Positions 48,926 through 61,380 of a stretch of 64,000 bases of DNA are shown piece by piece. Below the pieces are notes generated by a model. That model had not been told where the DNA came from, searched no databases, and saw nothing but the letters and a program-made list of their open reading frames with translations. The stretch is from Macrobrachium rosenbergii (taxonomy: Eukaryota > Arthropoda > Malacostraca > Decapoda > Palaemonidae), in NCBI RefSeq assembly GCF_040412425.1, contig NC_089741.1:44025358-44089357 (forward strand), in the 5' to 3' direction. Within the stretch, counting starts at the first letter, position 1; each line of letters opens with the position of its first letter. The translations under genes and the position numbers were made by a program.

Positions 48926-48975
48926 GTTCCACTAATATAAATACATTGTGTACAATGTATTTATATTGGTGGAAC
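48926..48975. repeat. 50-bp near-perfect palindrome
   Basis: GTTCCACTAATATAAATACA followed by TTGT/GTACAA and then the mirror TGTATTTATATTGGTGGAAC; a single mismatch pair is visible. Could fold into a hairpin with almost no loop. Probably the remains of a foldback element. Confidence 0.93.
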
Positions 48976-49390
48976 ATTAGCATCCTTATCCCAACATTAT
49001 AGTTCAAGTACCGGAGGATGACTGAGAGATATTAGGCCTAAGCCACGCTGTCGAACTTCTCAGTTCCAGAGGTCTTTTATTCCTCACACATTTGGACTGT
49101 GGGACAGTCTCCCTGAGGGTGTTGTGCAATCAGAGCCTCTAAAGTTCAAGCGAAGATGCAATGCATTGCTACCCTAAAACAATTCACCTTGCAACTTAAT
49201 ATATTTATCTGTTTGTTTATTAATTCGTTAATTTATTTTTTTTTTCTTTTCCTTCTCTAGTAACTGATCTATTCTTTCTTGTTGTCTCCTGTAACTTCTT
49301 TCAAATGAAAGCTGTAATATTCTTTGGAAGCTTCAATTTAAAGTCAGTGGCCCCTGTAGGCTTGTTCTACATGAATAAGGGTTTATCTTA

Positions 49391-49393
<3 letters not shown>

Positions 49394-49462
<69 letters not shown>

Positions 49463-49657
49463 GCATGAGTCTTGAAATGGAGAAACAAATCCACAGTTAT
49501 GTGTAGGTACAAATATATTTAAAAATAAATCTGTACAGAGAGCTTTTCAGGAATCTATTCGATTCCCCTTGCAATCGAACAGATTCCCGGAAGCTCTCTG
49601 TACAGGTTTATTCTTAAATATATTTGTACCCATACATAACTGTGGATTTGTTTCTCC

Positions 49658-49705
<48 letters not shown>
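49394..49705. repeat. Inverted repeat flanked by (TAA)n on both sides
   Basis: TAA run 49394-49462, inverted repeat 49478-49658 (arms about 80 bp, e.g. TGGAGAAACAAATCCACAGT / ACTGTGGATTTGTTTCTCCA, and CTGTACAGAGAGCTT / AAGCTCTCTGTACAG), then a second TAA run 49658-49705 and a GAA run. Confidence 0.93.
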
Positions 49706-49707
<2 letters not shown>

Positions 49708-50183
49708 AGAAGAAGAAGAAGAAGCAGAAGCGTAGACGCGTACAGCACAACAACAAAAGTTTTACACGCCAGTCGATGGTTTGACTCTCAGAAAAACTTA
49801 CCCGTGTCCCCAGAATAACATCGGTGGTCTCTTCGTAGTGAAAATGTCGTGACATAGACTCATCTTGATTGTAGTGTTGGAGGTCACGCGATTATAGGTC
49901 TTATCTCACCTTGCCTGAGGGTACACCCGAATACATTTTGCTTTCTTTGGTCATTTTATTTATTTGTTCATTTATTATTCGTTTAGTTTAGTTGTTCATT
50001 TGTTTGATTGAACTATGTTTTTTTTGACATATTTTTGTATGTTAGTTATATGATGTTAGTTATTTCTATTCAAATTTGGTCTTAAATGCTCTTTTGTATT
50101 TAATTTTTTTCTGAGAAACTTTGCTAAAGCAAGTCTACAACATTTTGTCTTTTTTTTCTTTAAATAAGGCTTTATGCTCATTA

Positions 50184-50185
<2 letters not shown>

Positions 50186-50242
<57 letters not shown>
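50186..50242. repeat. (TAA)n microsatellite
   Basis: About 19 TAA units. The flank GCTCATTATGAATAATAATA resembles the flank TTATCTTATGAATAATAATA of the run at 49394, so both may have spread with a common element. Confidence 0.97.
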
Positions 50243-50244
<2 letters not shown>

Positions 50245-50857
50245 AACCCTCTTTTTTGTAACAAATCGTGATTAAGTGAATATGTTTGCTAATATATTAA
50301 AGTTTATTGCACCAGAAAATGTCTCTTTTTATCTTCATCTTTGACAGAATTAATTGTTCGTCGTTTTAATGCATTTGTGGCTTTGGGCCTCAGTCTAAGC
50401 CATTGCCGCTTGCAGCAGACGACTAAAGATTGTTGTCAGCTTCATTCACGCTTTATTCACGTTATTTTATTAGGCCGAGTCTAGTGCCTGAGCCCTCATG
50501 CCTTGCTCTGTAGGCCTAGTCATGCCACACTTCTCAAGAGTCTCGATTTTGTTAAACATATGGGTTCTTTGAGATTCTGTCAGTCAGACTAATCGCGTAG
50601 ATGGTAAATTTTGGTTGATAGGGAAATGGTTTACGCGATATTATTCTAAATTAATAATATACAGTTTTGTCAGTCTAACTCCCCCCTCCCCCTTCCATTT
50701 CCTTCCGTTTCAGTCTTAATTCAAAATTGTTCATGTACAGCACACCTCTTCAGTAGTTGCAATTCGTGATTTTCAGCTGTTTTCCCGCCTTACAGATACC
50801 CCCTCCCCTTCCCCCCCATGTTAAAGTAATGAAATTTTGATGAACAAATACAAATGC

Positions 50858-50860
<3 letters not shown>
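50245..50860. other. Gene-free stretch
   Basis: No gene seen; T- and C-rich patches near 50680-50820. Confidence 0.4.

Positions 50861-50862
<2 letters not shown>

Positions 50863-50930
<68 letters not shown>
50863..50930. repeat. (GA)n microsatellite
   Basis: About 34 GA units. Confidence 0.98.
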
Positions 50931-50933
<3 letters not shown>

Positions 50934-51279
50934 TTAATTTCCTAAGTGGTGACTCAAGTGTTTCCGTGACGTTGTTGACTCCATTGAACTAGTTAGCCTC
51001 TCGCTCTCTCTCTTTCTCTCTCCCGCTCTTTCGGCCTAAGTTTCACAAGTTTCCAAGAATGTTCTTTTTATTATCCAAAAGATAATCGGAGTATCCAGTG
51101 ATTTCATCGCGTGAAAACGACCTGATGCGTTAAATTTGTCGCTGTTTCGTTTAGGTCCGGATATGAAAAAAATGTACTTCCATCTTTTCGGGAGACCTTG
51201 TTGCTCACCGTATAATTGTCGACCATAGGGGGTGAAACTGTTGTGGTAGAGAGTAATCGCCGGACAAAACCGGCTTTCT

Positions 51280-51664
51280 GACGAGACGGTTGTGTATGCG
51301 AGGTTAAAGAAGTGTTTACATTGTATACAGAAGGTGTAGCTGTATATTCATCATACCCTGTAACCCTGACTGGCTTAGTGCTTACGTTAGTGCGTTTTTG
51401 TACGCTGAACAGGCAAGAACGCTCGCGCGTTGGTTTCCCGTGCCTGGTTTTTCAGTGTAACTTTTCTGTGAAGTTTAAAATATTGTTATTTAAAGACCTG
51501 TTGTATATTAATTTTCGTGGAAATTAAGTATTCAAAGTCTGTAAAGGAATTGTAGTGAGTGGCGGAAGAATCTAGAAGAGTAATAGGAAGAGAAAGAGAG
51601 AGAGAGAGAGAAGGATAGAGACGATGGAAAGTATGGAAACTTCAAACAATTATTCTCTCAAGAG
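51280..51664 (+). other. Possible 5' exon with short coding start
   Basis: CG-containing, repeat-poor sequence followed by GA repeats and ATG at 51624. The frame gives MESMETSNNYSLK plus two bases and then AAGAG|GTTAGT, a plausible donor. This resembles a first coding exon with 5' UTR, but fourteen codons without a second exon is weak evidence. Confidence 0.2.
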
Positions 51665-52217
51665 GTTAGTTTTTACCATTAACGCTTCTTATGGCGTTTG
51701 TGTGCAGCGTCTTGTCCTCGTGATTGACGCCAAAGAAAGTTCTCTTAAGCCTATTTAAAAGAAAGTTATCTTGGTTATTTTAAAGAGTTATCTTGAGGTT
51801 ATTTATAGAATGGAGATGTGTATGTTGTGTACACAGAAAGTGCAAGACACTTTTGCAATAAGTAGTTAACGTTACAGCTGTATCATATACCTTACACCAT
51901 TTCATAGCAGTTACGTTACTCGCTCGAGTACATTTTCCCAACATCTGTAGGTCGGCCTTATCGAAGAGCATCCTGTGGAAGCGTTAAATTGATAACCCGC
52001 TGAATAATTTACATTATGTTCGTTACGGTGTCGCAACAGGGAAACGTTTTGGTCTGCCAGTCCTGAAGCGACTTTGGGGGGGAATAATGTACACGTGGAA
52101 GGGAGTTGCCGGATGTCGATATACTGGACGATTTTCGTTACGTGATTCGAGTTGAGAGGAAAGGCTCAGCGAATCAGCGCGGCCGCTGCTTGACAGATAG
52201 GGCGTCCACTGTTGCAA

Positions 52218-52219
<2 letters not shown>

Positions 52220-52272
<53 letters not shown>
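52220..52272. repeat. (GA)n microsatellite
   Basis: About 26 GA units. Confidence 0.98.
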
Positions 52273-52275
<3 letters not shown>

Positions 52276-52439
52276 CTAGGAAAACAATACTCCCTTGACA
52301 TCGTCTGTCATCAGTTTCATGTGGCTAGCTGTGCTGGTATTTTTTCTTATTTTTTTATTTTTTTAGACACCGAAGACAACACGATTGCGAATTAACTAGA
52401 AGCACGCAGTTCCCTTGACGGTAAATGTCGACGGATTGC

Positions 52440-53010
52440 TCTAGAAATTTAGGCCTGTATATCAGTGGGATTGATGCTTATTATTATATAGTGTTATATT
52501 CGGATAGTTGTTTTTGCGTACTTCTAGTATTGGATGTAGTTTGTGCAGATATTTTTCCTGTCTTGGATAGTTGCTTTTAGTTGTTTTTAACCTAGTATTA
52601 GGTAGTTGTTTTTGCAAGTGTTTTTCCTCTATTTTTGGATAATTGTTTGTGCCGGCGTTTTTCCTAATATTGGATAGTTGCTTGTGCAGGTATTTTTCCT
52701 AATATTGGATAGTTGGTTATGCAGGTATTTTTCTAGTATTGGATAGTTGTTTTTGCAAGTGTTTTTCATAGACCTGGATAGTTGTTTGTGCAGGTATTTT
52801 TTCCAGTATTGGATAATAATGTTTTTGCAAGTTTTTCCTAGATTTGGATAGATGTTTGTGCAGGTATTTTTACCTAGAAGTGGATAGTTGTTTTTACAAA
52901 TGTTTTTCTCTGTTTTTGATAGTTGTTTGTGCAGGTATTTTTCCTAGTATTGAACATTTATTTTACAGGCATTTAACTAGTTTTGGATAGTATATTAGAA
53001 GGTTTATAGT
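52440..53010. repeat. Diverged minisatellite, about 35-bp unit
   Basis: Around fifteen degenerate units built on TTGGATAGTTGTTTTTGCA and AGGTATTTTTCCTAGTA. Units differ by short indels, indicating an old array. Confidence 0.9.
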
Positions 53011-53146
53011 CTTATATACTGGCAGACCTTTCCTAGATTGAAAATTACATTATTGGTGCTTTGAAATTAAATAAATTTTAAAGAGTGTAAATATTAAAAT
53101 GTTTAAACCCACAGAATTCGGGTATGATACATATTTGAATAACTGC

Positions 53147-53150
<4 letters not shown>

Positions 53151-53230
<80 letters not shown>
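53151..53230. repeat. (TA)n microsatellite
   Basis: About 40 uninterrupted TA units. Confidence 0.98.
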
Positions 53231-53235
<5 letters not shown>

Positions 53236-53599
53236 GCCTATATGTCTAGGGGCATAATGTTTGCATTGTTTCATACAGAAATACTATTTTTAGTTAAAAT
53301 ATTCTGTACAACAACACCCTTGAAATATTATTTAACCAAAATAACCATAAACATTTGTGTAGAATCTTGAGTATATCGTTTTAAAGGCTCAGCAGTTTTG
53401 TTTACCAATTTACCAATAATTGCGTTGCATTCTTCCATGTCTAGTTATCAAACTTTACAGCTGACTTCTTTACAAGGTCAATTTTTGTTGTTTAAATGTA
53501 CCTAAAACATACTGTAGGTGGTGTCAATTTGTACTCCAAGCCCTCCAAGGAAAAAAAATTTGGCTCAGGGTAAGACTACTTTTGCGGTCACGGAGAGCC

Positions 53600-53935
53600 T
53601 TGCACTACTCCCAATGCGCAGTACTACTCTCAGTGCCTAGTACTGTTACTAGTGGCTAGTACTGCTACTAGTGCCTAGTACTGCTACTAGTGCCTAGTAC
53701 TGCTACTAGTGCCTAGTACTACTCTGTGCTTAGTACTGCTCTTAGTGACTAGTACTGCTCCTAGTGCGTAGTGCTGCTCTCAATTCCTAGTACTACTCTC
53801 AGTGCCTAGTACTGCTCGCAGTGCCTAATACTGCTCCTAGTGCGTAGTGCTACTCTCAGTTAACTAGTGCTGCTCACAGTGCCTAGTACTGCTCTTGTTG
53901 CCTAGTACTACTCTAGTGCCTAGTACTACTACTGG
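53600..53935. repeat. Minisatellite, 16- to 20-bp unit
   Basis: Roughly twenty units of the form GTGCCTAGTACTGCTACTA, with variants GCTCTCA, GCTCGCA and GCTCCTA. The CTAGTACT core is nearly palindromic. Confidence 0.95.
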
Positions 53936-54199
53936 TGCTAATATTGCCCTGTCAAACATCCGTGCTCATTATGTACTCGCAACTTAACTGCCTAAACATG
54001 CATTTCCTCCTATCCTCATCAATACACGCCGGTCTGACCCCAATACACACCGGTCTGACCCCTCCACCTTCGGAGCTCCTTCCAATAGCGTGTTTTGTGC
54101 AAGGTCGTCATTACCTGCGGTCGAATGTTTCTTGCGTGGAAGTTCTGAAAATAATCGTTGGGTCATCATATTGGTATAGGGAGCCATCAGAGGTAATGA

Positions 54200-54865
54200 G
54201 TGCTTTGTAAGGCGCTATAAATAGGTTAGACCTATGCTTGCCGTTTAAGGTCAATACTGAAAATTGTGAGGGCAGTTTTTGTTATTATATGATTATTTTG
54301 TAGATTTATTTTGATAGCATACTTGTTCTAGGCTTACATGTTACTCCAGAGTTTTAATTGAGGAGAGAGTTGATTACCCTTCTCTGAGTTTACTTAATGA
54401 ATAAGCGATTTATATGTTCAATGACCCCGTTCTCAGATGTTCTGTTGAGATCAAGTAGAAAAAGAATCTACCCCCCTTTTAGGCAGCCACCTAGCATCAC
54501 CCTTTAGGCTATCTCTTCCCACATTTATTATGGAAATACGGTTTTTTGTGACTTTTTCCCTCGGCTGTCAAGCCTTGGCGTTCTTCCTTCGTCCCTTTCC
54601 TTGGTTTGAACCTCGCCCTTCAAGAACTAGGTCTTTAACATAGCCTAAGTGTTAGGCCTTATAACTTTCCTTATTTTCCTCCTTGATTTCTTCTTGTCTC
54701 GCTCCAGGGCAAGATAAAAGTGTTAGGCTTATATGACCCATTTACTGGACCTCACACAAAGAAAGGGCGGCCGGGGTGGGGAGGGGATGAGCTTAGAAAG
54801 GGAGAAAGTAAGTTCGGATTCGGAATGTTATTTTTAGTTTTCTGTAAAAGAAAACTATTGTGCCG
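54200..54865. other. Gene-free stretch
   Basis: No coding or repeat identified apart from a 19-bp duplicated word (CAATACACGCCGGTCTGACC) just to the left at 54022-54062. Confidence 0.35.
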
Positions 54866-54869
54866 GCGT

Positions 54870-55240
54870 GATCTGTCCGTCCGCACTTTATTCTGTCCGC
54901 ACTTTTTCTGTCCGCCCTCAGATCTTAAAAAGTACCTAGGCTAGAGGGCTGCAAATTGGTATGTTGATCATCCAGCCTCCAATCATGAAACATACCAAAT
55001 TGCAGCTCTCTAACCTCAGTAGTTTTTATTTGATTTAAGGTTAAAGTTAGCCGTAATAGTGCTTCTGGCAACGATATAGGATAGGCCACCACCGAGCCGT
55101 GGTTAAAGTTTCATGGGCCGCGGCTCATACAGCATTATACCGAGACCACGGAAAGATAGATCTATTTTCGGTGGCCTTGATTATACGCTGTACAGAAAAC
55201 TCGCATGCGCCGAAGAAACTTTGGACGGTTACACTGTCTG
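54870..55240. mobile_element. Interspersed repeat with internal hairpin
   Basis: Begins near CTGTCCGTCCGCACTTT, carries a hairpin (GCTAGAGGGCTGCAAATTGG at 54940 against CCAAATTGCAGCTCTC at 54994), then AACGATATAGGATAGGCCAC, GGGCCGCGGCTCATAC and CGGTGGCCTTGATTATACGC, and ends near GCGCCGAAGAAACTTTGG. I recall this as a common repeat in decapod genomes, but that is memory, not a search. No coding capacity. Confidence 0.65.
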
Positions 55241-55491
55241 CGGACGTGTAAACAAGTGAGGCCGTCAGTGCGCATTTAACAGGTGCGCATTTCTTCCTCC
55301 TTGAGCCCATCAGCGCAGTGAAGGTCTGATGCCGGTCACAGGGGTCAATTTATAACTACGCATAATGTTTGGAGTTAATTTGCTGTTATACATATACTGT
55401 AATTTTTTCGTAATGTGAACTTTAACCCTGAACAAGTTTGACAATTTCGAAAAACCTTCGAACAGTGGAACCTTGGGGACCATATGTACAA

Positions 55492-55496
<5 letters not shown>

Positions 55497-55544
<48 letters not shown>

Positions 55545-55615
55545 ATATGTATGTATGTATATATATATATATATGTATGTATATATATATATATGTATAT
55601 ATATGTATGTATATG

Positions 55616-55694
<79 letters not shown>
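55497..55694. repeat. Compound TG/TA/TATG microsatellite
   Basis: Nearly 200 bp of alternating purine-pyrimidine: TG, TA, TG, TATG and a final block of about 38 TA units. Confidence 0.98.
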
Positions 55695-55697
<3 letters not shown>

Positions 55698-55899
55698 GCG
55701 ACACTTTTTCTGTTTGCTTAATTTGTTTTTATAAGAAAGATGACCCTATTAAGTGATCGTTGCGGTCGAAGTTCAGTTAATTTAGAAAAATATGCTTCAA
55801 ATAAGTGATTTCAGCATGTGTTATGGCAATTTACGATGAAGGCCCATTTAATGAATTATTTTTAGCTATAAAAAAAATAGAATTAGCCTTTTTTTTTCT

Positions 55900-56354
<455 letters not shown>

Positions 56355-56630
56355 ATGTAAATAGGAACAACTACGAGGTTGGCCTGAAAGCGTCTTCTGA
56401 CCCTAATAGTGAAATGTCCTGATTTTGGACCATCGTTTTTGGCACATTTTAATTGTTACCTTGCGAGGTGTCTGGGAATCCACTTGAATAAAAAAAAACC
56501 TTTTAAAAGTTGGATGATTCTCTGCTTCACTTCAGGACACAAAACCCGTGACCTTGCTCTTGACTTACAGAAGGTTACCTTAAAAGGAGATTAGGCTACT
56601 GGGGTTAAAATTCAAAATGAGAAAGCCACA

Positions 56631-56935
56631 GTAGGGGTTAGTGCCGTCAGTGCACCTCATGCGATGCGCTGTAGGCATTACTAGAGGGTTCTTTGCGGCG
56701 TCCCGTCGGCCCCTAGCTGCAACCCCTTTCATTCCTTTTACTATACCTCCATTCATATTATCTCTGTTCTGTCTTACTGTCCATCCTCTCCTGACAATTC
56801 TTTCATAGCGCAACTGCGAAGTTTTCCTCCTTTATACCTTAAAAACGTTTCAACTCTTTCCCTTTCAGCGCTGGATGACCTCACAGGTCCCAGCGCTTGG
56901 CCTTTGTCCCAAATTTTATTATTCCACTCCATTCC
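56631..56935 (+). mobile_element. SINE family A, copy 4
   Basis: The least diverged copy: GGGGTTAGTGCCGTCAGTGC, GTAGGCATTACTAGAGGGTT, GCCCCTAGCTGCAACCCC, CGCAACTGCGAAGTTTTCC, TTTCAGCGCTGGATGACCTC, CCCAGCGCTTGGCC, tail ATTCCACTCCATTCC. Confidence 0.85.
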
Positions 56936-57199
56936 ATTCGAATTGAGAAGGGCGAGTCATGTCCTTGTTGTTTTTGCCACGTGTTTGTATAATGTATTGT
57001 TTTTGTCATGTATTGTATTCCTGATAGGCTAAATTGGTTAAATGACGTTCAATAAATCGAAATTTATTGCTTTGCAGGAGGTAAGCGGCAATAAATTTTT
57101 TCGGTGCCCGTAATCATAAACTTCGAAATGTCTAAAGTTATAGTAATGGGGGCATTCTGTAGTCTATCGACTTCACACGTTCATTGTCTCGTTCGTATG

Positions 57200-57475
57200 T
57201 CGTTCATCCAATAAACAGTTTGTATTTCTTCGGCACTTTCATCATAATAATGTTTGTCACTTGCGCGATAAACAGTTTACAATATCTAGGTCACCAGCAT
57301 CATAATCTTTGACACTTGCATAATAAACAGTTTATATTTCTTCGCTGCGTGTATATTAATCTTTGTCACTGTCGTAATAAACAGTTTATGTTTGTCACTT
57401 GCATAGTAGTACTTGGCCCTTGCATAATCAACGGTTTATAAATTTTGTCATTTGCGTAATAAACAGTTTTGTAAT
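57200..57475. repeat. Degenerate minisatellite
   Basis: About six loose units containing TGTCACTTGCATAATAAAC and CAGTTTATATTTCTTCG; unit length varies from 40 to 65 bp. Confidence 0.75.
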
Positions 57476-57559
57476 TCCTCGATGTTTTTTTGGGTGGGTC
57501 ATTGTTCTAGATTTCGATGTTTTTTGGGGTGGGTCGTTGTTTTAGTTTTCATATTTTTA

Positions 57560-57713
57560 AGTTATTGTAACATGTATATATGTATATATATTTATATATT
57601 TATCAGGATATAGGCTTATAATTTATATGTATATATATATATTGATGCTTTAATGTGTGATTTTTTTTGTAAGAAGTTTTTAATCATTATATGAAAATAT
57701 ATATATAATATAC

Positions 57714-57744
<31 letters not shown>

Positions 57745-57792
57745 CTATATATATATATATATATCTTTGGCCTATATATATATATATATATA
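57560..57792. repeat. TA-rich microsatellite cluster
   Basis: Several interrupted TA runs (57572-57645, 57698-57765, 57774-57792). Confidence 0.93.
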
Positions 57793-57954
57793 AGAGCTTT
57801 ATTTATCCTTACTGATTGCTTTAGCATTAACGTTAGTGCATCGTACTTTATTGAATCTCATAGTCTTTTATTACCTTCTCCCCGGAGGTGATTAGGTACA
57901 AAATGTAACCCTATTTTAGCCTTTATGCCCTGGAATTGTAGAATTCGTTGACCA

Positions 57955-57957
<3 letters not shown>

Positions 57958-58029
<72 letters not shown>

Positions 58030-58185
58030 CAAAAGCCGAAATCGCCGAGATTCTTGTCATTTCCTCCACAATAGATCAGACGGATTGAAAGAGGAATAAA
58101 ACCTGGCTGTCATTATTTTTTTCTTCTCCCCCCGAGGTTTTATTATGAAGCGTCCAATAAGACAGACAAAACATTTATTGATGTC

Positions 58186-58222
<37 letters not shown>

Positions 58223-58272
58223 AGGGAAGGAGAAGGAGAAGGAGAAGGAGAAGGAGAAGGAGAAGGAGGAGT
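57958..58272. repeat. (TC)n, then (GA)n with (GGAGAA)n
   Basis: TC run at 57958-58024; GA run at 58188-58218 passing into about nine GGAGAA-type hexamers up to 58272. The TC and GA blocks are complementary and about 160 bp apart. Confidence 0.95.
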
Positions 58273-58389
58273 AGTTAGTAGCTGTTTAAAAAGGAGTTTT
58301 GCTTCAAGAACCTTGTTAGATGAAATCACTTATTGTCAATACTTTTAGTTGGTTACTTTTCCAATTGCTTAGTTACTCGTATTAGGTTT

Positions 58390-58910
58390 TATTTGCCCCG
58401 TCCGTGCTACTAGTAGGAGGTCTGGTTGCTTCTAGGGGATCTTGTTGCTACTTGCAGGAAGTGTGGTTGTTTCTATGAGGTCTGGTTTCTACTTTTAGGT
58501 GGAGTGGTTGTTACTTTTAGAGGGTCTTGTTGCTACTTGTGGGTGTGTGTGGTTGCTACTTATAGGAGGTGTAGTTGCTACTAGGAGGTCTAGTTGTCAC
58601 TAGGTTATCTTTTTGCTACTTATAGGTGGTGTGGTTGCTACTTTTAGGTCTTGTTGCTACTTATAGGAGGTGTAGTTGCTACTTTTAGGTCTTGTTGCCA
58701 GTAGGTGGTCTTGTTGCCAGTAGGTGGTCTTGTTGCTACTTATAACAGGTATGGTTGCTACTTTAGAAGGTCTTGTTGCTACTTATAGGAGGTGTAGTTG
58801 CTACTAGGAGGTCTTGTTGCTACTTATAGGAGGTACAGTTGCTACTATGAGGTCTTGTTGCCACTTGTAGGAGGTGTGGTTGCCACTAGTCTTGCTACTT
58901 GCTGGAAGTC
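58390..58910. repeat. Minisatellite, about 20- to 25-bp unit
   Basis: Over twenty units of the type GGTCTTGTTGCTACTTATAG / GGAGGTGTAGTTGCTACTA, two alternating subtypes, strongly strand-asymmetric (T/G-rich on +). Confidence 0.93.
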
Positions 58911-59880
58911 AGTTTGCCGTTCTTATGCCAGCACGGGTTCCTATTGTCAGGTGTGCAGGGATATAGAGTAATAAGTCAAATTCATCTACTCTTTTGAAAT
59001 GCTACTGGTAGCAAACTGAATTCGTTCTTTTCTCGCTCTAGATTCCTGCTGCTAGCACTTCAGGTTCGTGAATTCTGTCTTGCTAATTGCATATGGAAAC
59101 GTTTACCTTTGTCGTTACTAATGTTTATTTCACGCTGTAAGTGCATTTGAGTGATTGGTCAGTCAGACATCAGATGTCTAAACATCCAACTCACTGAGCT
59201 GTGATGAGACAAGAGAATGTAGAATACTATGAATTATATATAGTAAAGCAGTTAAACAGTTTATTTCGACAAATTTTCAAATTAGCAAACCATGTGAATT
59301 TTAACATTTTACCACTAAGTAAAATTACATTGTACTAATCGCTATTTGCGTGCGTTCTTTTACATTGATAAATTAGACCAAAGAAAAGAGGTCCCACACG
59401 AATTGACATCCAGAACATGCGTATAAAACATTTCAAGCCTTTCATCAATTTAAGGGCTTAATCGGCAACAGGAGTTTCTGCTATGAGTGAAAGTGGGTAT
59501 GTAGTCTTTCAAACCTAACCAGAAAACCACCTCTTGGAGCAGCCGTGATGCAGGTGTCTGCTGTGTCATTAAGTCTTTTTGCTTCAGGTGTGCTTTGGGA
59601 TGGCACCCACGGAGAAAGACATTACAGTGATGCCTCAGGTGAACGGACCTCAATTTATCAGCAACGTTATTATGATTACTTTTTGCTATATTATCATTTC
59701 AGATGTGATACATCTTGAGATAAATCTCTTGAGTCGAATGATAGGTGTAGGGTATTGGTTAGTTTAGGTTATTCAGTGCAGGCTGTTATATCGGGACTTG
59801 GTTACTGAGCCAACTTCGTTACTTATCAGTAAGCCAGTCAGACCCCAAAAGTGTCTGTGTATAAGTCGAGGTGCTGATGT
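58910..59880. other. Gene-free stretch
   Basis: No coding or repeat that I can support. Confidence 0.35.
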
Positions 59881-59882
59881 AT

Positions 59883-60014
59883 ATATTTCAGGAACCCTTT
59901 CGTGCAGTGAGCGATGGCTGGGTGCCTAATTTGAATCAATTCAAGATAAACCAGCAATTGATTCAAATTATGCGCCCAGTCATCGCTCATTGCACGAAAG
60001 GGTCCCTGAAATAT
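59883..60014. repeat. Foldback element, 132 bp
   Basis: Arms of about 60 bp: ATATTTCAGGAACCCTTTCG, GAGCGATGGCTGGG and TTTGAATCAATT mirrored by AATTGATTCAAATT, CCCAGTCATCGCTC and GGGTCCCTGAAATAT. Loop about 12 bp. Confidence 0.92.
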
Positions 60015-60223
60015 AGAGTAGTACCTAAACTTAACAGACAATTTGAATCAATTGCAGGTTCATCTTCAGATGTCTTTTTGAATAGGCGAACAACGTGAGC
60101 GGTGTACACGAGCACCTACAGCTGTTTATAACCGCATTCATTGATATGCATTCCAGGATTAATCCTGATGTGTTCGGTATGAATGTGTGTGCAATCCCCA
60201 TTCATATGGAAAGTGGTCATAAG

Positions 60224-61380
60224 TTAAGTATGCCTTAGTTTAACCAGACCACTGAGCTGATTAACAGCTCTCCTAAGTTAAGTATACCTTAGTTTAACCA
60301 GACCACTGAGCTGATTAACGGCTTTCCTAGGGCTGGCCCGAAGTATTAGACTTATTTTACGTGGCTAAGAACCAGTTGGTTACCTAGCAACGGGACCTAC
60401 AGCTTATTGTGGAATCCGAGCCACGTTATAGCGAGAAATGAATTTCTATCACCAGAAATAAATTCCTCTAATTCTTCATTGGTCGGTCGGAGAATCGAAC
60501 TCGGGGCCAGCGTGGCCCAAAGGATTTTAGATATATTTTACGTGGCTAAGAACCAATTGGTTACGTAGCAACGGGACCTACAGCTTATTGTGGAATGCGA
60601 ACCACATTAAAGAGAAATGAATTTCTATCACCAGAAATAAATTCCTCTAATTCTTCGTTGGCCGGTCGGAGAATCGAACTCGGGGCCAGCGTGGCCCGAA
60701 GGATCAGATATATTTTACGTGGCTAAGACCCAATTGGTTACCTAGCAACGGGACCTACAGCTTATTGTGGAATCCGAACCACATTATAGCGAGAATTGAA
60801 TTTCTATCACCAGAAATAAATTCCTCTAATTCTTCATTGGCCGGTCGGAGAATCGAACTCGGGGCCAGCGTGGCCCGAAGGATTAGATATATTGTACGTG
60901 GCTAAGAACCAACTGGTTACCTAGCAACGGGACCTACAGCTTATTGTGGAATCCGAACATGTAGAAATGAATTTCTATCACCAGAAATAAATTCCTCTAA
61001 TTCTTCATTGGCCGGTCGGAGGATCGAACGCGGGGCCAGCAGAGTGCTATCCGAGAACGATACCCACCCGTCCAACGAGGAACTGGGAAGTTAAAAGTTA
61101 AATATATCTTAGTTTAACCAGACCACTGAGCTGATTAACAGCTCTCCTAGGACTGGCCCGAAGGATTAGACTTATTTTTACGTGGATAAGAACCAATTGG
61201 TTACCTAGCAACAGGACCTACAGCTTATTGTGGAATCCGAACCACATTATAGCGAGAAATGAATTTCTATCACCAGAAACAAATTCCTCTTGTTCTTCAC
61301 TGGCCGGTCGGAGATTCGAACTCGCTACCAATAGAGTGGTAGCTGAGAACGGAACCCGCTCACCCAGCGAGGAACTGGAA
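60224..61380 (-). mobile_element. SINE family B cluster with internal tandem array
   Basis: One family (AAGTATACCTTAGTTTAACC, GCTGATTAACAGCTCTCC, TTACGTGGCTAAGAACCA, GGGACCTACAGCTTATTG, ATTTCTATCACCAGAAATAA) ends on the right with a tRNA-like part. On the - strand this reads GAGTTCGATTCTCCGACC, a good pol III B box. In 60350-61088 the internal-plus-B-box segment is repeated four times at about 179-bp spacing (B boxes near 60485, 60664, 60843, 61014). A separate full copy follows at 61095-61380 (B box near 61313). Hence the element is oriented - with a tRNA-derived 5' part. Confidence 0.9.

Noticed and set aside
53935..54210. 91-codon frame ending near a GTAATG donor-like site
   Set aside because: Starts in a minisatellite and contains a translated 19-bp duplication; no family resemblance.
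60224..61380. True tRNA genes at the B-box motifs
   Set aside because: B boxes are clear but no complete cloverleaf with acceptor stem can be formed; they are SINE parts.
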